Made by a program: the position numbers and the translations under genes. Source: a virus. Taken from it: a stretch of 25,538 bases of DNA. The stretch is from positions 1-25,538 of IMG/VR virus record IMGVR_UViG_3300030107_005633, one strand, 5' to 3'. Below, piece after piece: positions 1-7,427 of the stretch (the first letter of the stretch is position 1; each line of letters opens with the position of its first letter). The notes beneath the pieces are model-generated. The model ran no database searches. It was not told the DNA's origin and saw only the letters and a list, made by a program, of their open reading frames with translations.

Positions 1-273
1 AAAGGACGTGGTCCGATCCAACTCACAGGTCGCAATAACTACCGTAGATATGGCACTTTGCTCAGTCTTCCGCTCGAAGCAATCCCGACTGTCGCAGCGC
101 AACCTCAAGTCGGGTTCCGGGTTGCTGTTATGTACTGGACCGACAAGGCATTGAACAGTTGGGCTGACGCGGGAGACTATCGTCGGATCACTAAGCTTAT
201 CAACGGTGGATATAATGGTCTTGAAGACCGCAACCGCCGACTCAAACGCATTCGCAATATCCTCGGAGAGTAA
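1..273 (+). CDS. GH19 chitinase-like endolysin, C-terminal part (5' truncated)
   Basis: The frame is open from base 1 and stops at 271-273, so only the last 90 residues are present. The first residues read KGRGPIQLTGRNNYRRYG, the GRGPIQLTGR-NY signature of glycoside hydrolase family 19 enzymes. In phages these cleave the peptidoglycan glycan backbone to release progeny. Downstream the VMYWTDKALNSWAD and ITKLINGG segments also fit the family's C-terminal half. The upstream catalytic glutamates lie outside the window. It is followed after 2 bases by the next gene and heads a run of small membrane or exported proteins, which supports a lysis role. Family assignment is confident; the cleavage specificity is inferred. 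Confidence 0.88.
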   Translation, partial: KGRGPIQLTGRNNYRRYGTLLSLPLEAIPTVAAQPQVGFRVAVMYWTDKALNSWADAGDYRRITKLINGGYNGLEDRNRRLKRIRNILGE

Positions 274-275
274 TC

Positions 276-656
276 ATGGCTGCAACCATCACCAGTCTCG
301 ACACCCGGTTTACCGACGTTGTCTTTCGCCAGACCGCAGGCACCGCTGCGGGAGACTTCAATGTCACGGGCGGCAGTGGAACACTGTATGCTATCGACAT
401 CAACAACGCTTCAAGTGAAATCGCGTGTATGAAGTTCTATGATGCCAAGTCTGCCGACAATACAACCGCTGCAATCTTAGCTTTCACGGTACCTGTGGGT
501 GGGCGTCGTCAAATGTACATCCCTGACGGACTTGCATTTACAAACGGGCTGTGCATTCGTTGTACTGACCAAGACGTGAATGACGGAAGCTCCCCCGGCT
601 CTGATGGCGCAACCCCCTCGGGCTCAGCTGTCGGTATCGTCGTTATCGTTTCTTAG
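276..656 (+). CDS. Hypothetical beta-rich phage protein, paralogue 1
   Basis: 126 residues with a good SD (GGAGAG) before ATG. No signal peptide or membrane segment is seen. The composition (many T, G, S, V, A, alternating hydrophobic pattern) suggests beta structure. It shares a scaffold with the next gene: an LY--(R)ID-N-S run, then K-YDA-SA, then P---RQ--(V/I)PDG--F--G, and GSS near the end. The two are therefore tandem paralogues. Position just after the endolysin suggests a virion-surface, fibre-associated or lysis-linked small protein, but no family was recognised. Function unknown. Confidence 0.85.
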   Translation: MAATITSLDTRFTDVVFRQTAGTAAGDFNVTGGSGTLYAIDINNASSEIACMKFYDAKSADNTTAAILAFTVPVGGRRQMYIPDGLAFTNGLCIRCTDQDVNDGSSPGSDGATPSGSAVGIVVIVS

Positions 657-665
657 GAGAAAATC

Positions 666-1034
666 ATGGCTTTCGTAAAGAACCCAGTCGCTGGTGTACT
701 CGCAGCAAATATTGTTGAAGATATCAACGGTAATGCTACGGCTCAGGCGAACGTACTCTCGGGTGCAACAACTCTGTACATGGTGCGTATCGACAACTCT
801 TCTAACTCAGCCGAGACTGTTTACTTGAAGTTGTATGATGCGACATCCGCTACAGTTGGAACCACTCGCCCCGCCGGGATCTTCTCTTGTCCTGCCAGCA
901 CCAGTCGGCAGTACAGTGTGCCCGATGGCATCACATTCTCAAGCGGTATCACCTATGCTGTCGTCAAAACCGCAGGGTTGCAAGGGTCTTCGAACCCAAG
1001 CGCCACTGTAAAAGTTTACTTAGCAACGGCTTAA
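666..1034 (+). CDS. Hypothetical beta-rich phage protein, paralogue 2
   Basis: 122 residues preceded by a strong AGGAGA SD. It repeats the pattern of the preceding gene (TLYMVRIDNSSNS, VYLKLYDATSA, STSRQYSVPDGITFSSG, GSSNPSA), so it probably arose by tandem duplication. It has no Cys beyond one, no signal peptide and no membrane helix. Either a small virion decoration or fibre-tip protein or a lysis-region accessory would fit; the sequence gives no catalytic motif. The divergence between the pair is large enough that both appear kept by selection. Confidence 0.85.
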   Translation: MAFVKNPVAGVLAANIVEDINGNATAQANVLSGATTLYMVRIDNSSNSAETVYLKLYDATSATVGTTRPAGIFSCPASTSRQYSVPDGITFSSGITYAVVKTAGLQGSSNPSATVKVYLATA

Positions 1035-1036
1035 TC

Positions 1037-1294
1037 ATGTCTGAAGAAATCAAAGAAACATCCGCACCCGAACCAAGCCTTCTCCAAAAGATTGGAGACG
1101 GTATCAAAGGTGTCTTCCTCAGCCTATTCGGTTCCCAAAGCCGTCTTTCCTATCGACGCTTGCTCGTCTTTGGGGTCGGCACAGGGTTCTGCGTGTCGGG
1201 ACTTCTTGCCTCTGACGAGTGGCTCTACCTCGCATTGGCTTACATCGGCGGTGACTCTGCTCAGAAAGCCATTTCAGTTTTCCGTAGGGGCTAA
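1037..1294 (+). CDS. Small membrane protein, holin candidate
   Basis: The ATG at 1037, two bases after the preceding stop, is chosen; an upstream in-frame start would overlap the previous gene by about 150 bases. The 85-residue product has an acidic/polar N-terminus, an amphipathic stretch (LLQKIGDGIKGVFLSLF), a membrane helix at about residues 42-58 (LLVFGVGTGFCVSGLLA), a second hydrophobic stretch at 62-72, and a basic C-terminal end (FRRG). Size, two hydrophobic segments, basic tail and position after an endolysin fit a holin, which would permeabilise the inner membrane. No specific holin family was recognised, so this is inference. Confidence 0.7.
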   Translation: MSEEIKETSAPEPSLLQKIGDGIKGVFLSLFGSQSRLSYRRLLVFGVGTGFCVSGLLASDEWLYLALAYIGGDSAQKAISVFRRG

Positions 1295-1296
1295 CG

Positions 1297-1611
1297 ATGG
1301 ACGTGACCCTCGAGACTGTCCTGTACATATTCGTCACGGGTTCCGGCCTGATGATTGTTTGGCTGACGGGTATTCAACCCGGCTTTCAGAAATGGCAGGA
1401 CATTCGACGGGCGCGTGCAATAACTCGACCAAAGAAGAACCAACCGACACAACCAAAACCCGACATGGAAAAGGTTCGTGAGTTGATCTCCACTGAAATC
1501 GACGCACGTCTCGCCGCTGCTGAAGAAGAGATCACACTCGCGGGTCAGTCCGAGACTCCCGCTGCTGACCTCGCTGTCTTGGGGAGATCTCGTCGTAGGC
1601 GGAAAGACTGA
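1297..1611 (+). CDS. Small membrane protein with charged C-terminal tail
   Basis: 104 residues. A single N-terminal membrane helix (about residues 8-26, VLYIFVTGSGLMIVWLTGI) is followed by a basic segment (KWQDIRRARAITRPKK), so the tail is predicted to be cytoplasmic. The remainder is a charged, probably helical region with a terminal RSRRRRKD. It lies between the holin candidate and another exported protein and overlaps the next start by one base (TGATG). The topology argues against a classical inner-membrane spanin. It could be a second holin, an antiholin or an unrelated membrane factor. Confidence 0.7.
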   Translation: MDVTLETVLYIFVTGSGLMIVWLTGIQPGFQKWQDIRRARAITRPKKNQPTQPKPDMEKVRELISTEIDARLAAAEEEITLAGQSETPAADLAVLGRSRRRRKD

Positions 1612-2021
1612 TGCTTGCATACGTTTTTATCTCCATTGCGGTGGGAGAGGTCCCAGTTCGACCCGAGCCACCACCTGTGATTGCGGGTGAGTGTCCCTAT
1701 ACAATAGGCTTGGATATCGGAAATCCGGTACCAGTTGTGTTGGCTACAGATGTCATCAATTGTGCGGCTGTGGCAGTACCCCTGTCGGAATACCAAGATC
1801 TGCTGCTCACCGAAGAGTGGGCAGAGTCACTACATATGTACACAGTTATCGATAACGAGCTCAGGAACCAAGAACTAAACTGGTATATTGCCCAGTTAGA
1901 GGTCGCTCAAACTCCTGAGCCATTTTGGTCTCGTGCGGGTACAATGATCGGAGTCGGCGTACTCTCCGGCGCAGCGTGTGTTCTCACATCTGCCTGGGCT
2001 ATTCAACAGGTGAGCCAATAA
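1611..2021 (+). CDS. Exported/membrane protein, possible spanin-like lysis accessory
   Basis: 136 residues, starting on the A of the previous TGA stop. The N-terminus (MLAYVFISIAVGEVPV) looks like a short signal or anchor. The middle is Pro-rich, then helical and acidic (ELRNQELNWYIAQLEVAQ). The C-terminus carries a membrane helix (GTMIGVGVLSGAACVLTSAWAI). Two Cys residues lie in the middle part. A protein tethered at both ends in the lysis region could have an envelope-disrupting role, but no family is recognised. Downstream overlap with the next gene is one base (TAATG), indicating translational coupling. Confidence 0.65.
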   Translation: MLAYVFISIAVGEVPVRPEPPPVIAGECPYTIGLDIGNPVPVVLATDVINCAAVAVPLSEYQDLLLTEEWAESLHMYTVIDNELRNQELNWYIAQLEVAQTPEPFWSRAGTMIGVGVLSGAACVLTSAWAIQQVSQ

Positions 2022-2227
2022 TGTCTATCGACGCGAAAGTTACGGACTCCATACATAAGGTAATAACGGCTGCAATGGTCGCGAGCTTAACCGGTATGTT
2101 CAAGTTTTATGTAGATGTCAGCACAGAACTGGCGGTCTTGACAACAGAAGTTGAGCAAGCCAATGAGACAGCCGCTGAAATCCTCGAAATCCTTGATACA
2201 ATAGCACCGAGAACCACCGAGAGGTAA
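2021..2227 (+). CDS. Small membrane protein with C-terminal coiled coil
   Basis: 68 residues from the ATG that shares its A with the upstream TAA stop; an upstream in-frame start overlaps the previous gene extensively and was not used. A short polar N-terminus leads to a hydrophobic helix (about residues 15-32, VITAAMVASLTGMFKFYV). An acidic heptad-like helix follows (ELAVLTTEVEQANETAAEILEIL). N-in topology with a periplasmic coiled coil resembles inner-membrane spanin architecture, although it is short. Function is inferred from topology and position only. Confidence 0.65.
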   Translation: MSIDAKVTDSIHKVITAAMVASLTGMFKFYVDVSTELAVLTTEVEQANETAAEILEILDTIAPRTTER

Positions 2228-2229
2228 TC

Positions 2230-2445
2230 ATGTTCATTCTCCTCTGCTTTGCCTGTAGTGCCCTCGCCGAAGAAGCCCCCGGGGAAGACACGGCCGCTGA
2301 ACAGTTGACCGACCAGATGGTCGAGATCCGTGAACGTCTTGAGAGGCTCGCAGAGGACGAAGCTGTCGAGGGAGATGAAACCGAAACAACCCCGGCCGAA
2401 GAGGTCGAGGTTGTTGGAGAAACGGTCATTGTCGTTGAGGGTTAA
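2230..2445 (+). CDS. Small exported acidic protein
   Basis: 71 residues behind a GAGG SD. Residues 1-13 form a short hydrophobic signal sequence (MFILLCFACSALA) ending in an ALA motif suited to signal peptidase I cleavage before EEAPG. Two Cys occur, but they do not form a good lipobox. The mature part is very acidic, with a predicted helix (LTDQMVEIRERLERLAEDEA). It could partner the preceding membrane coiled-coil protein as an outer spanin-like or periplasmic factor. Its TAA stop overlaps the stop of the convergent regulator gene. Confidence 0.65.
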   Translation: MFILLCFACSALAEEAPGEDTAAEQLTDQMVEIRERLERLAEDEAVEGDETETTPAEEVEVVGETVIVVEG

Positions 2446-2720
2446 CGGTGCTTGCGAGCATCGATACGCGCATCCTCTCCGTGGTCAACGAGTAAAACAA
2501 GCCAATCACCGTAAGTTTTCGGTTCTCCGTCGATGACCTTGACCGAGAAGGCCTTGGCCAAACCTTTGACGTGACGGATTGTTGGTGTGCGGCGCGCGTT
2601 CTCGAGCCGACTAATCTCGGGTTGCGTGATGTTGGAACGGCGAGCAAGTTCGCTCATGCTCCAACCTCGTCCTTGTCGGCAGTACTTAACGAGGCGGGAG
2701 AACTCTGACGGTTGAGACAT
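2442..2720 (-). CDS. XRE/Cro-CI family transcriptional regulator
   Basis: 92 residues from the ATG at 2720, preceded on the minus strand by GAAGGAGG with good spacing; the frame remains open further upstream but has no comparable start. The N-terminal half is a lambda-repressor-type HTH: LVKYCRQGRGWSMSELARRSNITQPEISRLENARRTPTIRHVKGLAKAF, including the recognition helix TQPEISRLE and the P-T-----LAKAF helix 5. There is no protease or dimerisation domain, so it resembles Cro more than CI. It is divergent from the early operon and has a back-to-back promoter. It probably binds the 112-base intergenic region to control itself and the helicase operon. Confidence 0.9.
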   Translation of the reverse strand: MSQPSEFSRLVKYCRQGRGWSMSELARRSNITQPEISRLENARRTPTIRHVKGLAKAFSVKVIDGEPKTYGDWLVLLVDHGEDARIDARKHR

Positions 2721-2750
2721 GTGGACCTCCTTCTGTCGATGTCTGATGAC

Positions 2751-2779
2751 AGGGTAGTCTAACGATGTCATGTCGTCAA
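2751..2779 (-). promoter_or_regulatory. Putative promoter of the XRE regulator
   Basis: On the minus strand TTGACG (2774-2779) is followed 17 bases later by TACCCT (2751-2756), giving a good -35 and a weak -10. An imperfect dyad TGTC-N4-GACA (2740-2751) touches the -10 and is a plausible operator. The -35 box is part of an inverted repeat (GTCAA at 2775-2779, TTGAC at 2788-2792) shared with the plus-strand promoter. Confidence 0.5.
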
Positions 2780-2787
2780 GTTTTAAG

Positions 2788-2816
2788 TTGACAGCCTGAC
2801 CTAACTCCCCTATTAT
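2788..2816 (+). promoter_or_regulatory. Near-consensus sigma70 promoter of the early operon
   Basis: TTGACA (2788-2793), a 17-base spacer and TATTAT (2811-2816) closely match the sigma70 consensus. The expected transcription start near 2823 leaves only about 10 bases before the helicase ATG, just enough for the GGAGG SD at 2824-2828. It faces the regulator promoter, with -35 boxes 8 bases apart, so one bound repressor could block both. Confidence 0.82.
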
Positions 2817-2832
2817 TCGGCGCGGAGGTAGC

Positions 2833-4686
2833 ATGTTCAAACAACCAAGATTCAAGTACTATATTCACTCGGGACCTCGAAGCCTTTATCGACTTGAGAC
2901 CTTAGTTCCGGGGTGCCTCGTCTACGGTCGGTACGCAACCCAACGAGGCAGACTGGAGCACCTGATGGGGGACGGAAACGTCGAGATAGAAATTCTTGCT
3001 CCCGTCCACGGAGCTTGGTTGGTCGAGCAGTGGCTGACACACTTCGGTGTCAGCTCCTACGCAGATCAGATTGGCCCCGCCATCGACACTTGGGCATCCG
3101 TACCAAAGGGTGACCGTGCGGCAGAGGGGCGCAGACTTGTTGAGTCGAATCCAGAGATACGGTCGCATGTTCCAGACCTCGCAACCAACTACCAACTGGC
3201 CAACGTACAGTGGGCCAGTACGCGCCCCTGGGTGCTCAATCTCTGGGCCTGCGGTAGCGGTAAGACTCTGGGGTCCCTGCTTGCGTCTCTGACGACTCCT
3301 GGGCCTGTTCTGGTCGTGTGTCCGGCCAAGGCCCGTCATGTGTGGTGGAGTCAAGTTCAAGAGTACACACACATCAAGCCGTACCGTATTCGCCCTGTGT
3401 CGGAGCAGCGTAAGGGCCATGTCCCGCTAGACCAATATCTCATGGAGTGTACCCAAGAGGGGACAAGACCCTTTGTGATTATCGGGTCCGAGAGTTTGGC
3501 TGACAATTTTGAGACGGTACAGTTGGTCTCACCTACGGTTCTTATCTTCGACGAGATCCATACGCACGGCTCGGCCAAACGCTGGACCGCAGTTGAACAA
3601 CTCGATGGTGAGGTCAAGTTCAAGAAGCGCAAAACTTCAGGTGGAAACCGACACACCCGATCTGTCGCAGCGATGGATGCATCTAGGTTATCCAGTGTTA
3701 AGCTTCGCATTGGGTTGACAGCAACCCCTCTCGATGATGGCCGACCCCGACGTTTGTGGAGCCAACTGGATTTACTTGTACCCGGCGGGTTCTCTCATTC
3801 GTATCGCCGCTTCGCAGAGAGATTCTGCGATGCAAGGCCCAGTCCTTGGGGCGGTATCGACGACAAAGGAAGCAGCAACCTTGAGGAACTCCGCGCACGG
3901 TGTTCGTTCTTCACACATGAAGTACCATACTCTGAGAGTCACTCAGAGCTGCCCGCCACTCGGGTGCAGGTCATGTATCTGTCTCACACAGAACTCAATC
4001 GAGCCGGTCGGTTCAGTGATGACCAGACATTCGGGCAGGCCATGAAAGCCATGGCAAAGCAGAAAGGTCTGGCGAAAGAGAGAATGGTTGAGTCTCGACT
4101 TGCTGAAGCGTGCTCAAGGAAGCGTCGGTTTGTCATCGAAGAAGTTCTCGAAGGTCTCCAAGGTGGCGGTAAGGTCGTGGTATTCACCGCCAGACGCCGA
4201 GAGACAGAGGTCTGGGCCCATGAGTTGAAGAAGAAAGTGGGTCGAGGCGATGAGACGGCCGGGATGAATGCGCCTGTCTGGATGGCCCACGGTGGTGTGC
4301 CCGAGTCTGAGCGCGATAACATCATCGAAAAGTTCCGGCAGTCCGATGGTCCCTGCTGCTTGGTCGCAACCGGTCAGTCTGTGGGTACAGGTGTCGATGG
4401 TATGCAGACAAGTGACCTCGCCATCTTTGCAATGCTGCCGTGGAAGCCCGGAGACTTTGTCCAGTGGAAGGGACGGTTCGACCGGTTGGGTGGTCGGGCC
4501 ACTCTCCTCAAGGTCGTGGTGGCACAGGGCACCTACGATGAAAGAGTCGTTGAAATCTTGACGGACAAATTTGGGCCGATTGAAACGTTTTTAGCCGCTG
4601 ACGAGCTAAAGGGACTTGATACTAAGCTCCTCGGTATCGAGGATGAACAGTCGCTCATCGACGATTTTCTTGCATCGTTAAACTGA
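2833..4686 (+). CDS. SF2 (SNF2/DEAD-like) helicase
   Basis: 617 residues; the ATG is preceded by GGAGG. ATP-dependent DNA translocase or helicase motifs appear in order: Walker A ACGSGKT (about 139-145), motif II DEIH (240-243), motif III LTATP (295-299), a C-terminal RecA lobe with KVVVFTARR, and motif VI QWKGRFDR (544-551). The first 120 residues precede the helicase core and may bind DNA. Phage members of this group open replication forks or remodel recombination intermediates. It is the first gene of the early operon and is followed by nuclease, RecA-fold ATPase and SSB genes. The exact subfamily is uncertain. Confidence 0.93.
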   Translation: MFKQPRFKYYIHSGPRSLYRLETLVPGCLVYGRYATQRGRLEHLMGDGNVEIEILAPVHGAWLVEQWLTHFGVSSYADQIGPAIDTWASVPKGDRAAEGRRLVESNPEIRSHVPDLATNYQLANVQWASTRPWVLNLWACGSGKTLGSLLASLTTPGPVLVVCPAKARHVWWSQVQEYTHIKPYRIRPVSEQRKGHVPLDQYLMECTQEGTRPFVIIGSESLADNFETVQLVSPTVLIFDEIHTHGSAKRWTAVEQLDGEVKFKKRKTSGGNRHTRSVAAMDASRLSSVKLRIGLTATPLDDGRPRRLWSQLDLLVPGGFSHSYRRFAERFCDARPSPWGGIDDKGSSNLEELRARCSFFTHEVPYSESHSELPATRVQVMYLSHTELNRAGRFSDDQTFGQAMKAMAKQKGLAKERMVESRLAEACSRKRRFVIEEVLEGLQGGGKVVVFTARRRETEVWAHELKKKVGRGDETAGMNAPVWMAHGGVPESERDNIIEKFRQSDGPCCLVATGQSVGTGVDGMQTSDLAIFAMLPWKPGDFVQWKGRFDRLGGRATLLKVVVAQGTYDERVVEILTDKFGPIETFLAADELKGLDTKLLGIEDEQSLIDDFLASLN

Positions 4687-4708
4687 CTCAGGTAAGTTGT
4701 CTTCAACC

Positions 4709-4723
4709 GCTGACGCTGTCAGC
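4709..4723 (+). other. Perfect short hairpin between helicase and nuclease genes
   Basis: GCTGAC-GCT-GTCAGC forms a 6-bp stem with a 3-base loop in the 65-base gap. No U-tract follows, so it is not an intrinsic terminator. It may protect or process the mRNA, or be chance. Confidence 0.35.
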
Positions 4724-4751
4724 CTAATTCCGACTGTTCCGAGAGTACCAT

Positions 4752-5693
4752 ATGACAAAAGCTCGCATCATCGATGCAGGGCGCAGTGACCGAGGGTGGT
4801 CGCGCGTCGGTAACTTTTTCAAATGCCCACAGTTGTTCGCTTACGGCGAGCGCATTGGCGTAGAGCTGATTCCTGCTGACCCCTTATTGAAGGGTAGTCT
4901 GGGGCACCTGCTTCAAGCACACCTACACGGTCGATGGGGTGCCGCCCAGGGCGGCTGTTGGGTTGACAACGAGTGGGTCTCTGAGCCAGAGCAGCTCCTT
5001 GCGCCCGAAGAAGCCGCCACCATATGGGCTGAAGCGAACGGAGCACAGCGGCATCTGCCGTTGATGCTTGAGATATTCGATGCCTATTTGGATCGGTTCC
5101 CTGAACCACCGGGACGCATCCTTGCAGTGGAGCACCAGATCACAGGTGTCTTAGGTACAGATCCCAACGGAGAGTGGGGACTCTGGGACAGAGACAACCC
5201 GCACATCACACCGACACCGTTGGACATGCCGGGGCACCCAGACCACGGCAAGCCCATCACGCTCACACGTCGAGTGGACCTTACCATTCGAGATGGAGCC
5301 GGACGCGCATGGGTCTGGGACCACAAGCATCAAGCTCGGGTCAACCCGGGCAAGAGTGTCGAGGCCTACGCCATCGACGGTGGGTTTACAGCTTTCAGAA
5401 TACTGGGCCGACAAGTGTGGGACAACTTCGGTGGGCTGGCACTAAACCTAATCCAAACTCGTAAACCGTGGAAGGTTGCTCGAGTGCCCGTACCCTTTAC
5501 CCCGTGGCGTGACACTCACTTTGCTGAGATGTTGTGGCGCGCTGAACATGAGATCGCACGGCTGGACATTGACGGTACCGATCATTGGTGCTGGCCCAAG
5601 GCTCAACACGAAACAACATGCTTCGGTCGTTATGGAGGTTGTTCCGCCCTTCGCCTCTGCATGTATGGGAAATCTGAAATAAATAGTCGATAA
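4752..5693 (+). CDS. PD-(D/E)XK nuclease, Cas4/RecB-like with Fe-S cluster
   Basis: 313 residues. The N-terminal motif GWSRVGNFFKCPQLFAY contains the first cluster Cys (C25) in the F--CP--F context typical of Cas4/AddB-type nucleases. The catalytic core shows E127 (LAVEHQI), D176 (RVDLTIRD) and D190-x-K192 (WDHKH). Three C-terminal Cys (C290, C297, C303; C-x6-C-x5-C) complete a likely 4Fe-4S site. Family members resect DNA ends as metal-dependent exonucleases. Between a helicase and a RecA-fold ATPase, it probably generates single-stranded tails for phage recombination. The SD before ATG 4752 is weak (GAGA). Confidence 0.88.
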   Translation: MTKARIIDAGRSDRGWSRVGNFFKCPQLFAYGERIGVELIPADPLLKGSLGHLLQAHLHGRWGAAQGGCWVDNEWVSEPEQLLAPEEAATIWAEANGAQRHLPLMLEIFDAYLDRFPEPPGRILAVEHQITGVLGTDPNGEWGLWDRDNPHITPTPLDMPGHPDHGKPITLTRRVDLTIRDGAGRAWVWDHKHQARVNPGKSVEAYAIDGGFTAFRILGRQVWDNFGGLALNLIQTRKPWKVARVPVPFTPWRDTHFAEMLWRAEHEIARLDIDGTDHWCWPKAQHETTCFGRYGGCSALRLCMYGKSEINSR

Positions 5694-5697
5694 GGTC

Positions 5698-5726
5698 TTG
5701 ACGCTATGACAAGACTGCTATAGACA
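5698..5726 (+). promoter_or_regulatory. Possible internal promoter
   Basis: TTGACG (5698-5703) is followed by an AT-rich TATAGACA stretch (5719-5726) at 15-17 bases. The -35 is good and the -10 weak. The 110-base gap before the ATPase gene is long for this operon, which makes an internal promoter plausible. Confidence 0.35.
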
Positions 5727-5803
5727 TATTGGCATACCGCAGTTGACCGGTTTACGTCAGCAACACTACTACCATCACTACTACTAACAGAACTGGAGAA
5801 TCC

Positions 5804-6790
5804 ATGACCTCACCACCTACGGTGATGTGCGCGGTATTCGGAGCGCCAAAGAAGAAGAAGACCAGCGACATGCTGGCGGCGTTTCCGACCGCACTATTCA
5901 TCGGCGTACCAAGTGCCATCACACTTGTCGCGCAAAATGAGTTGGGCTACAGCCCAGCCATCTACCCACAACCGCCGCAGACCTTAACGGATCTGAACCA
6001 TGCCTTGGAGAGCATCGCTCATCAGGGGATCGCGCAGCAGTACGGTGCAATCGTCATTGACGATGCAAGCCATCTCTGTAAGCGTTCCATGCTTGTCTGG
6101 CAGGATGAGGCCCCTATGGGTCGATCCGGCCGAAAGGATAAGTTCTATGCTTACCAGATGCTGGATCAAGCATTGCTTCAGCTGTCGAGTTTGAGTCGTC
6201 ACATTGGAGTGCATCTCGCGATGACATTCCATGAGAAGACATCAGGCGAAGCAGCCGACGGGAACTTCACGCCAGGCGGACCAGATGTTCCGTCTCGCAA
6301 CCAAGTGAAGACCATCCCGTCTTGGTGCGACATCACAGTCCGGGCAATGGTTGATAAAACCTACCCTGATCCTTGGTTCCCAGGTGTTTACTACTGCGAC
6401 CCAGCCAACTCTCAATGGGTTACTGGCGACCGTACCGGCGTATGCTGGAAGCAGACACCAGGCAATCTTCGTGAGATTCTGCGGGCATCAAACTCAGGGT
6501 ATCGGCTCGACCGACTCCCAGGGCTTGAGTGGCAAGACGACATTGCGGATCAAGTTGCCGATCGTATCTGCGCCGGTGAAGATCCCAAGGTTGTCTGTCG
6601 TGACATCGCCGCAGAAAACGATGTTGAGAAGCTGGGTAGACTCCCTCTTCGATGGGCCTGTCAGGACGGGATAGCCCGCGCAGTCCTACGTACTCGTCAA
6701 CAGAGAGATCTGTTTGACTTCACATCTTCAGCCAAGCCGAAGCGCAAAACGTTGGGCAGCCGCCCAGCCGGACCACCGACGCCTACCTGA
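5804..6790 (+). CDS. Sak4-like RecA-fold ATPase (recombination)
   Basis: 328 residues with a GGAG SD. It has a P-loop near the N-terminus (VFGAPKKKKTSDM, residues 11-23) in which the second Gly of the Walker A box is replaced by Lys (G-x4-K-K-T). A Walker B follows at YGAIVIDDASHL (D86, D87). The overall layout of a short N-terminal P-loop, a Walker B about 70 residues later and a basic C-terminal tail (KPKRKT) fits phage Sak4/RecA-core ATPases. These act with phage SSB proteins in strand annealing. The SSB-like gene follows directly. An alternative is a generic phage AAA ATP-binding protein. Confidence 0.75.
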   Translation: MTSPPTVMCAVFGAPKKKKTSDMLAAFPTALFIGVPSAITLVAQNELGYSPAIYPQPPQTLTDLNHALESIAHQGIAQQYGAIVIDDASHLCKRSMLVWQDEAPMGRSGRKDKFYAYQMLDQALLQLSSLSRHIGVHLAMTFHEKTSGEAADGNFTPGGPDVPSRNQVKTIPSWCDITVRAMVDKTYPDPWFPGVYYCDPANSQWVTGDRTGVCWKQTPGNLREILRASNSGYRLDRLPGLEWQDDIADQVADRICAGEDPKVVCRDIAAENDVEKLGRLPLRWACQDGIARAVLRTRQQRDLFDFTSSAKPKRKTLGSRPAGPPTPT

Positions 6791-6845
6791 AACCCCGACG
6801 GGAAACCGTTACAACCAAAACCATAACTACTAACACGGAAATACT

Positions 6846-7427
6846 ATGTCTTTCGTCATTCCTACCGGTGCCTTCGAGCACGTCACGCCTCTCGGAGCAA
6901 CCCCACCAGCCGCTGGGTACTATGCTGTAAAAATTACAAAGGTTGAGAACAACCAACGTGACAAAGCACACACCCGTCGCATCCACTGTCAGTTCGAGAA
7001 CGGCTTCTCGATGTTCGAGTTTCTTCATTGCGCGTACGACGAGGAGGGTAACCCTTACCCTGGCCTTGAAATGAAACAAGTTCGCGGTCGTCTTGCGGCT
7101 CTTATGAGCATCCTGTTCTCCTTGGGTTACACCAAGGACCAATTGATGAGCGGAGAAGTCGGCACTGAGACCCTGCTGTATGGTACCAACGGCGGCCGCA
7201 AAGCCTACGTTGAGTTCATTCCCGGTCAAAAGGGCGTCCAGGGTTCCTACTCCACCATCCGTCGCTTCGTGTCTGAAGCTGTCTTCAATGCCAACAAAGA
7301 CAAAGAGTACGCGAATCCCCACGCGGTCACTACCAAGACTGCATCGGCCGCCACCAATAATGGTGTGCGTGCTCCCGCCCCTGCCGGTCATGCCCTGCCA
7401 TCCCCTGCGCAAGGCCTGATTCGATAG
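6846..7427 (+). CDS. Single-stranded DNA-binding protein-like (OB-fold candidate)
   Basis: 193 residues. The first ~150 residues alternate beta-type segments (GYYAVKITKVENNQ, RRIHCQFENGFSMFEFLHC, KAYVEFIPGQ) with a central helix (RGRLAALMSILFSLGY). The C-terminus is a low-complexity Ala/Pro/Thr tail. This fits phage SSB-type (DUF669-like) OB-fold proteins, in which the tail is flexible. It lies between a Sak4-like ATPase and the DNA polymerase, where phage SSBs are typically found. The usual acidic C-terminal tip is absent (it ends GLIR). The assignment rests on pattern and context. Confidence 0.65.
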   Translation: MSFVIPTGAFEHVTPLGATPPAAGYYAVKITKVENNQRDKAHTRRIHCQFENGFSMFEFLHCAYDEEGNPYPGLEMKQVRGRLAALMSILFSLGYTKDQLMSGEVGTETLLYGTNGGRKAYVEFIPGQKGVQGSYSTIRRFVSEAVFNANKDKEYANPHAVTTKTASAATNNGVRAPAPAGHALPSPAQGLIR

